Source: a bacterium M00.F.Ca.ET.205.01.1.1 (GTDB taxonomy: Bacteria; Pseudomonadota; Alphaproteobacteria; Rhizobiales; Rhizobiaceae). Taken from it: a DNA stretch of 64,000 bases. The notes below the pieces were generated by a model. The model saw only the letters and a list, made by a program, of their open reading frames with translations. It was not told where the DNA came from and did no database searches. The position numbers and the translations under genes were made by a program. Positions 28,694 to 37,741 of this stretch are shown here, one piece after another (the stretch's first letter is position 1; every line of letters starts with the position of its first letter). The stretch is taken from positions 589,050 to 653,049 of the forward strand of contig SRUQ01000002.1 of NCBI GenBank assembly GCA_004791255.1, read 5' to 3'.

Positions 28694-29433
28694 AGCAAAG
28701 ACTGGCCGCTATCGGCACCGTGGAGACGCTGCCACATCGGGTTGCCGCCTTCATGAGCCGCGAGATCGAATCCGGTGAGCTCAGCCCCGGCGCGCGCCTC
28801 CCAACAGAGCAGGAGCTGTCTGAAAAATTCGGCGTCAGCCGCAATGTGGTGCGCGAGGCGATCGCCCAGCTGCGGGCCGATGGCATGATCGAGGCGCGGC
28901 AAGGCATCGGCGCATTCGTGCTGGCGCCGCAGCAGCGGGCCTCGATCCGCATCGACCGCGAGGCGCTGAAAGACACAAACAACATGGAGCGGCTGTTCGA
29001 GCTGCGCTGCATATTGGAGGCCGAATCGGCCGCACTTGCCGCGGCACGCCGTAGCCAGGAGCATCTTGACGCGATCAAGACGGCGCTCGACCGCATGGGC
29101 GGCGAGGAGCGCTGGGAGGACGGCAGCATCGACGCCGACCTGCTGTTCCATCGCGAGATCGCGCGGGCGACCGGCAACAGCTACATCCACACCTTCATTT
29201 CCTTCGTCTGCGAGCAGATCCGCCAGTCGATCCACTATGCCCGCCTGACCAACCCGCTGCATGACCTGGTCGAGGTCAATGTCGGCGAGCATGTGCGCAT
29301 CTACGAAGCACTGGTGGCTGGAGACCCTGCCGCGGCGGAAGCGGCGATGCGGGCCCACATCATCGGCGCCGCCAACCGAGTCGGCGTCAGACTGCCGCTG
29401 GCGCGCGGCGAACGCGCCGACGGAGGAAGATGA
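28690..29433 (+). CDS. GntR-family (FadR/FCD subgroup) transcriptional regulator
   Basis: A 247-residue repressor-type regulator. The winged helix (about 15-80) reads IESGELSPGARLPTEQELSEK, FGVSRNVVREAIAQLRADGMIEARQGIGAFV, and the rest is an all-helical FCD ligand-binding domain with LFHREIARATGNSYIHTFI and the metal-binding EHVRIYEAL region. FCD regulators respond to carboxylic acids and usually control adjacent genes, so the effector is probably the hydroxyacid or transported compound of this operon. Both ends overlap their neighbours in ATGA, so it is cotranslated with the oxidase and the VOC protein. Confidence 0.92.
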   Translation: MKQRLAAIGTVETLPHRVAAFMSREIESGELSPGARLPTEQELSEKFGVSRNVVREAIAQLRADGMIEARQGIGAFVLAPQQRASIRIDREALKDTNNMERLFELRCILEAESAALAAARRSQEHLDAIKTALDRMGGEERWEDGSIDADLLFHREIARATGNSYIHTFISFVCEQIRQSIHYARLTNPLHDLVEVNVGEHVRIYEALVAGDPAAAEAAMRAHIIGAANRVGVRLPLARGERADGGR

Positions 29434-29873
29434 CCGTGTCGATTGCCAGCCTGAGCCGCATTTCCGACGTCTGCCTGCTGGTCGCCGACATCGAGCGGAC
29501 CGTCGAATTCTATGTCGAAAAGCTCGGTTTCCACCTGCGCCGCCGCGCCGAGGGTTTTGCCGATTTCCATGGCCAGGGCGTCACATTGGCCGCCTGGGAG
29601 CTCGATCACATCAACCGGCATACAGGCGTGTCGAATCTGAAATCGCCGCGCCATGCGCACAAGGTCTGCGTCGCCGTGCTGCTCGATAGTCCTGATGAGA
29701 TCGACCAACTGCATGCGGAACTCAGCGCCAAAGGCGTGCCCTTCCATGGCCCGCCCGAAAACCACGTCTGGAACGCGCGCTGCGCCTATTTCACCGACCC
29801 GGACGACACGCTCTGGGAACTCTACGCCTGGCTCGACGGCGGCCCTGGCGACTACCACGACGAACAGCCGTAG
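29430..29873 (+). CDS. VOC (glyoxalase/dioxygenase fold) protein
   Basis: A 147-residue vicinal-oxygen-chelate protein: SDVCLLVADIERTVEFYVEKLGFHL, a central WELDHINRH segment with a His, and a C-terminal FTDPDDTLWELYAW with the usual Glu metal ligand. The family includes lyases, epimerases and ring-cleavage dioxygenases, so the reaction is open. GGAGGA lies upstream and the ATG overlaps the gntR stop. In this operon it may act on the hydroxyacid substrate or an adduct of it. Confidence 0.85.
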   Translation: MTVSIASLSRISDVCLLVADIERTVEFYVEKLGFHLRRRAEGFADFHGQGVTLAAWELDHINRHTGVSNLKSPRHAHKVCVAVLLDSPDEIDQLHAELSAKGVPFHGPPENHVWNARCAYFTDPDDTLWELYAWLDGGPGDYHDEQP

Positions 29874-29936
29874 ACGACGCCGCGCCGTGGGAGCGGCGCT
29901 CTGAAAGAAACAAGAAATCTGCAACAGGAGCGAAAA

Positions 29937-30989
29937 ATGAGTGGGAACCAGGATTTCAGTCTGAACCGCCGCACTTTCGTCAAAGGCGGCCTCACCGCAG
30001 TCGCCGCGGCATCGGCCGGCGTGCAACTCGTGCTGACGCCGGGCGCCAGGGCCGCCGGCAAGGTCGTCATCCAGTATGACTGGCTGATGTCCAACGGCCA
30101 GATCGGCGACATCGCCGCCGTCGCCAACGGCTATTTCAAGGACGCTGGCCTGGAGGTCGAATTCAGCCCGGGCGGCCCCAACGCATCGACCGTGCCGCCG
30201 GTGATTTCGGGCGCCGCACAGCTCGGACAGTTTTCGGAGACGCCGCAGCTTTACGCGGCACGCGCCAGCGGCGTGCCGGTCAAGATCATCGCCTGCGGCT
30301 TCCGCACCGGCCCTTATGCGCTGACCTCCAAGGCCACCAAGCCGATCAAGGGCGTGGCCGACCTCAAGGGCAAGAAGATCGGCATCCAGCCGACGGCGCG
30401 CTTCGTCATGGACGAGATCCTGTCGAAGAACGGCATCGATCCATCCGAGGTGACGATCGTCAATGTCGGTTTCGACAAGGGACCGCTGGTGCGCGGCGAT
30501 GTCGACGCCATCGGCGGCTGGATCACCAACACGCAGGCGCTGAGCGTCGTCGGCGACGACCGCACCGACCTTCTGGTGCGCGACCTCGGCCTTGCCTCTT
30601 ATGCCGATGTCTATTTCGCCACCGACGCGGCGATCGAAAAGGATCCGGAGACACTGGCGAAATTCATCGGCGCCGTCGCCAAGGGCTGGGGCTGGGTGCA
30701 CGCCAACCCGCACGAGGCAGTGAAGAAGATGGTTGCCGCCTATCCCGAAATGGACCTCGGCTGGGAAGAAAAGACTGTCAATCTGGTGCTGAAGCTTTCC
30801 TTCGACGGCGCAACCGCCAAGGACGGCTGGGGCACCTTCGATCCCGCCTCGATCGAGGAGCAGCTGGCACTGCTCGACAAGGTCGGCCAGTACCCGAACG
30901 GCCGACCCGCGGCGGCGGATGTCTACACCACGAAGATCCTGGAACTATCGGCCGCCGACCGTCCCAAGCTCGACGCGCCCGCGGCCTAG
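29937..30989 (+). CDS. NMT1/SsuA-like ABC substrate-binding protein with Tat signal
   Basis: A 350-residue periplasmic binding protein. The N-terminus has a twin-arginine motif, LNRRTFVKGGLTAVAAASAG, and an AxA-type cleavage region (GARAAGK). The mature part is of the NMT1/THI5-SsuA-TauA group that binds sulfonates, nitrate, pyrimidines or aromatic acids: VIQYDWLMSNGQIGDIAAV, NGYFKDAGLEVEFSPGG and KGKKIGIQPTARFVMDEIL. Tat export suggests it folds before secretion. A palindromic repeat separates it from the ATPase gene. The ligand cannot be read from sequence, though the adjoining oxidase suggests an organic acid. Confidence 0.88.
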   Translation: MSGNQDFSLNRRTFVKGGLTAVAAASAGVQLVLTPGARAAGKVVIQYDWLMSNGQIGDIAAVANGYFKDAGLEVEFSPGGPNASTVPPVISGAAQLGQFSETPQLYAARASGVPVKIIACGFRTGPYALTSKATKPIKGVADLKGKKIGIQPTARFVMDEILSKNGIDPSEVTIVNVGFDKGPLVRGDVDAIGGWITNTQALSVVGDDRTDLLVRDLGLASYADVYFATDAAIEKDPETLAKFIGAVAKGWGWVHANPHEAVKKMVAAYPEMDLGWEEKTVNLVLKLSFDGATAKDGWGTFDPASIEEQLALLDKVGQYPNGRPAAADVYTTKILELSAADRPKLDAPAA

Positions 30990-31038
30990 AGCATGATCCC
31001 AAAAAAGTAGGAACCGGTTTTTGGAAAAGATGATGCTC
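30989..31038. repeat. extragenic palindrome within the ABC transporter operon
   Basis: GAGCATGATC (30989-30998) pairs with GATGATGCTC (31029-31038) with one mismatch, enclosing GGAACCGG...TTTGG sequence. It begins at the substrate-binding gene stop. This GAGCATGATCCC...GAACCGGTTTT type of element is a common rhizobial intergenic palindrome and may act here as an mRNA stabiliser between binding-protein and ATPase genes. Confidence 0.75.
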
Positions 31039-31090
31039 CAACAAAGAATTAGATCGGCATGACGATTAAACGAAACGGCATGCTGATCTA

Positions 31091-31864
31091 ATGACGAACG
31101 CGATTGAAGCAAGCCGGCTGGATGTCGGCTATGGCGGCCGGCAAGTGGCCGTCAAAGTGCTTTCCGGCCTCGACCTTACGGTCAAGACCGGCTCCTTCCT
31201 GTCGATTCTTGGACCGTCCGGATGCGGCAAGTCGACCTTGCTGCGCGTGGTCGCCGACCTGCTCGATCCGCTTGGCGGCACGATCAGCGTTCTGGGCGAC
31301 ACGCCGCACGCGGTGCGTTCCCGACGCGACGTGGGTTTCGTCTTTCAGGATTCGACCCTGCTGCCCTGGCGCACCGTGCGCGACAATGTGCGCCTGCCGT
31401 TAGGCGTCGGGCAAGGCAGCCTGACGCGCAAGATCGAAGACCGCAGCGAGGAATTGCTGGACCTGATGGGGCTTGGCGGCTTCGGTGGGCGTCTCCCACA
31501 CCAGCTTTCCGGCGGCCAGCGCCAGCGCGTGGCGATCGCCAGGGCGCTGCTCGGGCAGCCGAAACTGCTGCTGATGGACGAGCCGTTCGGGGCGCTCGAC
31601 GAAATCACCCGCGACCGGCTCAATGACGAGCTTCTCAATCTGTGGCGGCGCACCGGCACGACGATCCTTTTCGTCACCCATTCGATCGCCGAAGCCGCCT
31701 ATCTCGGCGAACGGGTCATCGTCCTTGCCGCCAATCCCGGCAGGCTGGTCAAGGACCTCGACATGCGGCCGCTCAAACAGGACGGCAACCGCTGCACGCG
31801 CGAAGATCCCGCCATCGTCGCTGCCATGGCCGAACTGCGCACCGCGCTGGAGCGCGCATCATGA
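31091..31864 (+). CDS. ABC transporter ATPase, SsuB/TauB-like
   Basis: A 257-residue ATPase subunit that powers the importer together with the neighbouring binding protein and permease. It has Walker A LGPSGCGKSTLL, the Q-loop FVFQDSTLLPW, signature LSGGQRQRVAIARALL, Walker B LLLMDEPFGALD and the switch His in VTHSIAEA. The ATG at 31091 follows a 100-base gap with the palindromic repeat; its stop overlaps the permease ATG. Assignment to the nitrate/sulfonate/taurine group is clear; the substrate is not. Confidence 0.93.
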   Translation: MTNAIEASRLDVGYGGRQVAVKVLSGLDLTVKTGSFLSILGPSGCGKSTLLRVVADLLDPLGGTISVLGDTPHAVRSRRDVGFVFQDSTLLPWRTVRDNVRLPLGVGQGSLTRKIEDRSEELLDLMGLGGFGGRLPHQLSGGQRQRVAIARALLGQPKLLLMDEPFGALDEITRDRLNDELLNLWRRTGTTILFVTHSIAEAAYLGERVIVLAANPGRLVKDLDMRPLKQDGNRCTREDPAIVAAMAELRTALERAS

Positions 31865-32616
31865 GGCAGGGGCCGCTGTCTCCACAATTGTCGGTCGCCC
31901 TGCCCGTTCTCGGTGCCGCGTCGATCCTGCTCACCTGGCAGTTCCTGCTGCCTTTGCTCGGGGTGCCGGCCTACATCGTGCCGACGCCGACGGCCATAGC
32001 AGCGGTCTTCCAGCGGAATTTCGCCCTGCTCCTCGACAATCTCAGGCCCACGCTGATCGAGGCGCTGGCCGGCTTCGTCATCGGCAATGCGGCGGCCGTG
32101 CTGCTTGCCGTGCTGTTCGTGCACAATCGCGTGCTGCAGGCGGCCTATTTTCCGATCGTGCTGTTCTTCAACACCATTCCGATCCTGGCGCTGTCGCCGA
32201 TCATCATCCTGATCTTCGGGCTCGGCATGACGCCCAAGATCGTCATCGCAGCGGTGATCTGTTTCTTTCCGACGCTGGTGAACATGATCCGCGGCCTGGA
32301 TTCGGCCAGCGATAATGAACACGAGCTGTTCCGGGTTCTGTCGGCGACGCGCTCCGAAATCTTCTGGAGCCTGCGCCTGCCGCGCGCTCTGCCGATGCTG
32401 TTCTCATCGCTCAGGATCGCGTCAGCCACCGCCGTCATCGGCGCCATTGTCGGCGAATGGATCGGCTCGGACAAGGGGCTCGGAGCGCTGATCATCCAGG
32501 CAAGCTTCAACTACCAGTCGGACCGCCTCTACGCTGCGATCGTGCTGTCGTCGGGCCTGTCGATCGCCCTGTTCTGCGCGGTCGTGCTGGTTGAACGCCG
32601 GACCATCAAGTACTGA
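31861..32616 (+). CDS. ABC transporter permease, SsuC-like
   Basis: A 251-residue inner-membrane permease with about six hydrophobic segments and the BPD-transporter coupling motif in SEIFWSLRLPRALPMLFSSL and IGAIVGEWIG. The ATG at 31861 overlaps the ATPase stop (ATGA), the frame upstream being only an antiphase reading of the ATPase gene. Last gene of the operon starting with the FAD-linked oxidase; the next gene is convergent. Confidence 0.92.
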   Translation: MRQGPLSPQLSVALPVLGAASILLTWQFLLPLLGVPAYIVPTPTAIAAVFQRNFALLLDNLRPTLIEALAGFVIGNAAAVLLAVLFVHNRVLQAAYFPIVLFFNTIPILALSPIIILIFGLGMTPKIVIAAVICFFPTLVNMIRGLDSASDNEHELFRVLSATRSEIFWSLRLPRALPMLFSSLRIASATAVIGAIVGEWIGSDKGLGALIIQASFNYQSDRLYAAIVLSSGLSIALFCAVVLVERRTIKY

Positions 32617-32686
32617 CCGTCCGCTGCCGGCCGGCACGACGAGATTGCTGCCCGAAGGCAGGGATTTTCGGATGGTGCCGCCGTCA

Positions 32687-33499
32687 TCAGCCGGATTTCT
32701 TGTACAGCAGCAATTCAGGCCGGTACTCAAAATGCATGGTGTCGTAGTGATACCAACGCCCACCCCAAATGAAGCCGTTTTTCTCAAACAGCTCTACAAT
32801 TTGCAGGGGGATTCGATTCTTGAACGGAATGTGTGCGTTGGGGTGGGAGTTATCCCTGTTGTTGTACCAGTAGTCGGAAAAGCCGACATTGATATCGAAC
32901 GCCGCACCGAAAGAATGAACGCTCAATCGATGCGTGCCGGCGATGGGCCGCCATACGAAACCGCCTCCTGGCTTGAGCCCGTAGCGGCTTAGCTGCGCCG
33001 GCATGGCCTCAAGCGCGTCGGATACCTTTCTCAGCCGGTCATCGATGCCGAAAACCTTGGTGACCTGCACAGTCTTCTTGCCGAGTTTCGGCAGCCATTT
33101 GACGTTGGCGATGTGCTTGCCCACCTCCCCGGCGCTTGCTCCGTAGAGCTTCTCGAAGAAGGCTTCGTTGCGGATACGACCCGGATCGAAATCCTCCGCC
33201 GGGACCAGGTCGCCCGCGCTTGCCGGGGGATAGACGAAGTGAAACATGTCTTCGATGTCGGGCGTCTCCAGCAGCGCCTCGGCGTCGCGCGTCTTGCCAT
33301 CGTCCCACACCATTGTGGTGCCGTCGGTCCAGGTCAGGATATTACCCGAGATGGTGAAACGTCCGGGATACGCCTTGAGCAACGCCGCCTTGGCCGCCGG
33401 CTGGTCGACGCCATCGCCCGCATGGGCGACGCACGCGGCACTGCAGACTGCCAACACAATCAGCAGGCGCGGCAGCAAGTGCCCTGGATGGTCGATCAT
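32687..33499 (-). CDS. secreted M15-family (VanY/PdcA-like) peptidase
   Basis: A 270-residue protein with a signal peptide (residues 1-27, ending CVAHA) and a C-terminal peptidase M15 domain. The zinc-site pattern is visible: RLSVHSFGAAFDINV supplies His and Asp, and YDTMHFEYRPELL the third His. M15 enzymes trim D-Ala-D-Ala or L-Ala-D-Glu bonds in peptidoglycan. The region 30-170 is not recognised. The second of two close ATGs (33497-33499) is chosen because GGGAGG is seven bases upstream. It is convergent with the ABC permease and upstream of tRNA-Val. Confidence 0.82.
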   Translation of the reverse strand: MIDHPGHLLPRLLIVLAVCSAACVAHAGDGVDQPAAKAALLKAYPGRFTISGNILTWTDGTTMVWDDGKTRDAEALLETPDIEDMFHFVYPPASAGDLVPAEDFDPGRIRNEAFFEKLYGASAGEVGKHIANVKWLPKLGKKTVQVTKVFGIDDRLRKVSDALEAMPAQLSRYGLKPGGGFVWRPIAGTHRLSVHSFGAAFDINVGFSDYWYNNRDNSHPNAHIPFKNRIPLQIVELFEKNGFIWGGRWYHYDTMHFEYRPELLLYKKSG

Positions 33500-33686
33500 T
33501 GTCATGCCTCCCAAGGTTGCCACGCCCGTGCAAGGCAACTCCCCTGTCTACGGCTATTTTGTCGAGGCCCTCGGCGATCATGCAGATACGTCGATCATTG
33601 ATACGGCCGCGTCTGCTGTCTGGGCAACGACTTCCAAACCAGCAGAGATACAGCGGGGCCAACAGGCGTTGATCGCAACGATTATT

Positions 33687-33762
<76 letters not shown>

Positions 33763-33908
33763 GCTCCGGGCCGGACCTTTAAGCGGTCGGGACAGGCTTC
33801 GCAAGGCCCAATGAGCGTGAGATGCCCCGGTTACGGGCCGTATTTGCGAACAAAACGCCGGCTGTCAAAAAACCTTCTCCAGTTTGCTGTTATGATGGTT
33901 TCGTGCGC

Positions 33909-33937
33909 TTGACACCCGGTGGCGAACCCCTTATCCA
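33909..33937 (+). promoter_or_regulatory. promoter of tRNA-Asp
   Basis: A consensus TTGACA (33909-33914) is followed after 17 bases by TATCCA (33932-33937), 43 bases before the tRNA-Asp 5' end. Prediction from sequence. Confidence 0.65.
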
Positions 33938-33980
33938 GCGCCCCAACGACGAACACGGCTGACACGTGCTCGTCAATGCG

Positions 33981-34056
33981 CGGGTGTAGCTCAGTTGGTT
34001 AGAGTGCCGGCCTGTCACGCCGGAGGTCGCGGGTTCGAGCCCCGTCACTCGCGCCA
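33981..34056 (+). tRNA. tRNA-Asp (anticodon GTC)
   Basis: A complete cloverleaf: acceptor GCGGGTG with CACTCGC, D-arm GTAGCTCAGTTGGTTAGAG, anticodon stem CCGGC/GCCGG around CTGTCAC giving GTC, T-arm GGGTTCGAGCCCC, and encoded CCA at 34054-34056. It is divergent from tRNA-Val 219 bases away. Confidence 0.97.
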
Positions 34057-34427
34057 TTTCTCTCAAGGGATATCAAGCCCTTGGCTTAGGAGAAATGTCG
34101 ACGAAATTGTCAAAAATGTATTTTTGCAAGATGCGATTCGGAACCTTTTAAATTCCGAGTTCGATCCTCGTGTATCGACCTACCAACATGATCGGATGCC
34201 CGAATGAGAGTTGCTTGCCTGCAACTCGGAAAGTCGGTCCCCAGCCCGTTCTTAGCTTCCGCGTTGACAGATATCCTCCCTTGGCTTGACGTTTCCGCCA
34301 GGCGAACCGCTTGAATAGGGCTTGCGCATCCGCCTAAAAAAACGCTTGATTCACCCCTGAAATAAAATCTGGCCTGAGATAATTTGGCTACCTTGAGATG
34401 CAGCCTGAACGACCCGGAGGACTTACA
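34057..34427. other. 371-base AT-richer intergenic region after tRNA-Asp
   Basis: No convincing gene. An imperfect hairpin (ATTTCTC at 34056-34062 with GAGAAAT at 34090-34096, and CAAGGG at 34064-34069 with CCCTTG at 34078-34083) directly follows the tRNA and may end its transcript. A tRNA T-arm-like stretch lies at 34155-34171 without the rest of a tRNA. The region is more AT-rich than its surroundings. Confidence 0.45.
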
Positions 34428-34949
34428 GTGTCAATCGCCCCAACCGCTTCGATGCGCACGGTGTTCACAGCAATGAGCTTCGTCGGCCTTACAATGGTCG
34501 CGTCCACTCTCTTTCCCGCCACGGCTTCCGCTGATCGGCTTCAGCGGTGTGCAAGGGAGGGCGGCATTTGCCGGCTGCCATATCCGGCTGAAGTCGTTTT
34601 CGGCGCCCAGGGCCGTACCACATCCCGCTTTTTCGACCGCAACGCGGTGCCATGCTCAAATCGCGTTTTTGGCGACCCTGCGCCTGGCCGGGCAAAGGCG
34701 TGCTACATCGTGCTGCGCGACCGCAATGAATCATCCGATGACGATTACGATGAGCCGCCTCGCCGCGAGAGATGGGTGCCTTGTGCCGATGAAGGCGAGT
34801 TCTGTGACTTCTATGGCCGCAAGGTGGTCAGATACGGGGCGCGCGGCCGGTTCACGCAAGACGTGTTCCGCAATGGCGTCCAATGCGACAATGATTCCTT
34901 CGGCGATCCTGCACCCGACGCCGGAAAGCGCTGCTACGTCAAGCAGTAG
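34428..34949 (+). CDS. secreted protein with two tandem Cys modules, function unknown
   Basis: A 173-residue protein with a signal peptide (about 1-36, ending ATASA). The mature part holds two copies of a 55-residue module joined by an acidic linker (NESSDDDYDEPP). Copy one runs from RCAREGGICRLPYP to GDPAPGRAKACYI, copy two from WVPCADEGEFCDFYG to GDPAPDAGKRCYV; both keep four cysteines, a YGARGRF/FGAQGRT turn and a near-identical FGDPAP box. The GTG at 34428 has GGAGG seven bases upstream; an ATG ten codons earlier has no such site. The paired cysteines suggest disulfides and an extracytoplasmic role. I do not recognise a function. Confidence 0.75.
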   Translation: MSIAPTASMRTVFTAMSFVGLTMVASTLFPATASADRLQRCAREGGICRLPYPAEVVFGAQGRTTSRFFDRNAVPCSNRVFGDPAPGRAKACYIVLRDRNESSDDDYDEPPRRERWVPCADEGEFCDFYGRKVVRYGARGRFTQDVFRNGVQCDNDSFGDPAPDAGKRCYVKQ

Positions 34950-34977
34950 CTCCTTCCCCGGGGGCGTCGGAATAGAG

Positions 34978-35008
34978 GCCCGGCGCAACAGAAGGCTATG
35001 CGCCGGGC
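34978..35008. terminator. hairpin between convergent genes, possible terminator
   Basis: GCCCGGCGCA (34978-34987) and TGCGCCGGGC (34999-35008) form a perfect 10-base stem with an 11-base loop, ending exactly at the rbsK stop codon. There is no strong T run on either side, so termination is only probable. Confidence 0.45.
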
Positions 35009-35938
35009 TCAGCCCCTTGCCAGCAGCGCCTCGACCTCCTTCAGCGTCGGCATGGACGGCGCTGTGCCGGGACGGGTCACGGAAATGCCGGCGACGGCGC
35101 AGGCAAAGCGCATGGCCTCCAGGGGCTCCATCCCTCGCGACAATGCGGCGGCCAGCCCGCCGTTGAAGGCATCCCCTGCCCCCGTTGTTTCGACCACCGG
35201 GCCGGAACTGATGGCGGGAACGTGCTCGGAGCGATCCTTCGAATGCAAAAGCGCGCCTTTGTCGCCGAGCGTGACAATAACCGTGCCGACGCCCTTTTCG
35301 AGCAGCTTTCCGGCAGCAACGCGCGCATCGTCGACCGAGGAGACCTTTACTCCGGTCAATTCCTCCGTCTCCGTCTCGTTGGGCGTGAGATAGTCGCAAA
35401 GCGCATAGATCCGATCCGGCAGCGTTGCCGCCGGCGCCGGGTTGAGGATGGTCGTCACCCCCGCCCCGCGCGCGATCTCCAGCGCCCGCATCGCGGCCTC
35501 GATCGGCTGTTCGAGCTGGGTTACGAAGACGCCGGCGCCGCGGATCAGCCCGGCATTGGCTTCGATGTCAGCAGGCGAGATCAGCATTGCGGCACCGGGG
35601 CTGACGATGATGGCATTGTTGCCGCTGCCCTCCTCGACGAAAATGTAGGCGGCGCCCGTATAACTCTCCGGCGTGTCGATAACGGCGCTTTTCACGCCGG
35701 CATCCCTCCAGGTCTGCCTGGCCATATCGGCGAAGGCATCGAGGCCGAGCCGGGTCAGGAAGGTGGTGTCGGCGCCGAGCTTGCCGGCCGCCACTGCCTG
35801 GTTCGATCCCTTGCCGCCAGGCCCCAGCTTGAACGAATTGCCCAGGATCGTCTCGCCCAGGCGCGGCTGGCGGTCGGCGCGATAGGCCGTATCGGCGACG
35901 AAGACACCAAGGATGACGATCGGCTTGCCCGTGACCAT
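35009..35938 (-). CDS. rbsK: ribokinase-like PfkB-family sugar kinase
   Basis: A 309-residue ribokinase: IVILGVFVADTAYRADRQP, GETILGNSFKLGPGGKGSNQAVAAGKLG (the substrate-binding GGKGxNQA motif) and the catalytic signature ETTGAGDAFNGGLAAALSRG. It would phosphorylate a pentose or related sugar to the 5-phosphate. The start at 35936-35938 (MVTGKPIVILG) fits the family; the frame upstream overlaps the rbsD-like gene. It is four bases downstream of the RbsD/FucU gene, a pairing that strengthens the ribokinase call. The true substrate depends on what the adjacent ABC transporter imports. Confidence 0.9.
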   Translation of the reverse strand: MVTGKPIVILGVFVADTAYRADRQPRLGETILGNSFKLGPGGKGSNQAVAAGKLGADTTFLTRLGLDAFADMARQTWRDAGVKSAVIDTPESYTGAAYIFVEEGSGNNAIIVSPGAAMLISPADIEANAGLIRGAGVFVTQLEQPIEAAMRALEIARGAGVTTILNPAPAATLPDRIYALCDYLTPNETETEELTGVKVSSVDDARVAAGKLLEKGVGTVIVTLGDKGALLHSKDRSEHVPAISSGPVVETTGAGDAFNGGLAAALSRGMEPLEAMRFACAVAGISVTRPGTAPSMPTLKEVEALLARG

Positions 35939-35942
35939 GCCG

Positions 35943-36395
35943 CTATTCCGCATCCGGCGGCACGACGCCCTTGCGGAAGGCGAAGCAGCCGTAGAAGCGG
36001 CGCTCGCCGGTCTGGATGACGCAGTAGGCCTGCTTGGCACGCTCATAGAAGGCATAGCGCTCGACGGAAATCATCGGCCAGGCCTTGCCTTCGGCCGCAT
36101 CGATCTCCTTTTGCACTTCTTTCTGCACCGGCGGAATCTCGTCCGGCTTGCCGACGATTTCCATCCGCGCGGCGGCATCGTCGACGAATGTGTCCAGCGG
36201 GTAAAGGGAGAGCACTGCCTTGACCACCTCGGCGGCCGATGCATCGACGCGCAGCAGCTTGCCGTGCACGGTTTGCTTCGCCACCGAATCGGACGGGAAG
36301 TTGGTGTCGGCGATGATCAGGTCGTCGCCGTGGCCCATTGCCCGCAATGCCTGGAGCACGTCGGCATTGAGCAGCGGATTGATCCCTTTGAGCAT
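35943..36395 (-). CDS. RbsD/FucU-family sugar mutarotase
   Basis: A 150-residue protein of the RbsD/FucU family, which interconverts anomers of ribose or fucose so that the downstream enzyme gets its preferred form. Family features are MLKGINPLLNADVLQALRAMGHGDDLIIADTNFP in two blocks at the N-terminus, the catalytic His in MGHGD, and YAFYERAKQAYCVIQTGERRFYGCF at the C-terminus, which is more FucU-like than RbsD-like. It lies between the ABC ATPase gene and rbsK. A fucose-type sugar would also match the fucose-dehydrogenase-like reductase at 43350-44372. Confidence 0.9.
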   Translation of the reverse strand: MLKGINPLLNADVLQALRAMGHGDDLIIADTNFPSDSVAKQTVHGKLLRVDASAAEVVKAVLSLYPLDTFVDDAAARMEIVGKPDEIPPVQKEVQKEIDAAEGKAWPMISVERYAFYERAKQAYCVIQTGERRFYGCFAFRKGVVPPDAE

Positions 36396-36421
36396 GAATT
36401 CCTCGTGAAGTCCGGTTGAGA

Positions 36422-37471
<1,050 letters not shown>

Positions 37472-37554
37472 CGTTCCCCCTATCGTTGCGGTGAAGCTAG
37501 CCAACGCAAACGGCGAGGGCAAGTCGGTCTCTTATAGATAAAAATCCATTCTCG

Positions 37555-37583
37555 TTGACACGGCATCCGGTTGCGAGAATAGT
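37555..37583 (+). promoter_or_regulatory. promoter of the sugar ABC transporter operon
   Basis: TTGACA (37555-37560), a 17-base spacer and AATAGT (37578-37583). It leaves a leader of about 150 bases that ends in GGGAGGA just before the binding-protein ATG. The opposite, ATPase-rbsK, promoter should lie in the same 270-base divergent gap but was not recognised. Confidence 0.5.
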
Positions 37584-37741
37584 GGTGTTTGCCAATCCGA
37601 ATGCCGGACCTTCACCGGGAGAACGGAGCTCCGGGCGACGCAGGGTGGGGTCCCACGTCCCCGACTATCGAGGAGAACCGCTGACGTTTCGGCGTCCGAA
37701 AAATTGGCATTTCAAATTCAAGGTTCTGGGAGGAATGGTAG

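Noticed and set aside
34155..34171. A second, partial tRNA after tRNA-Asp
   Set aside because: Only a T-arm-like fold is present; acceptor, D and anticodon arms are missing.
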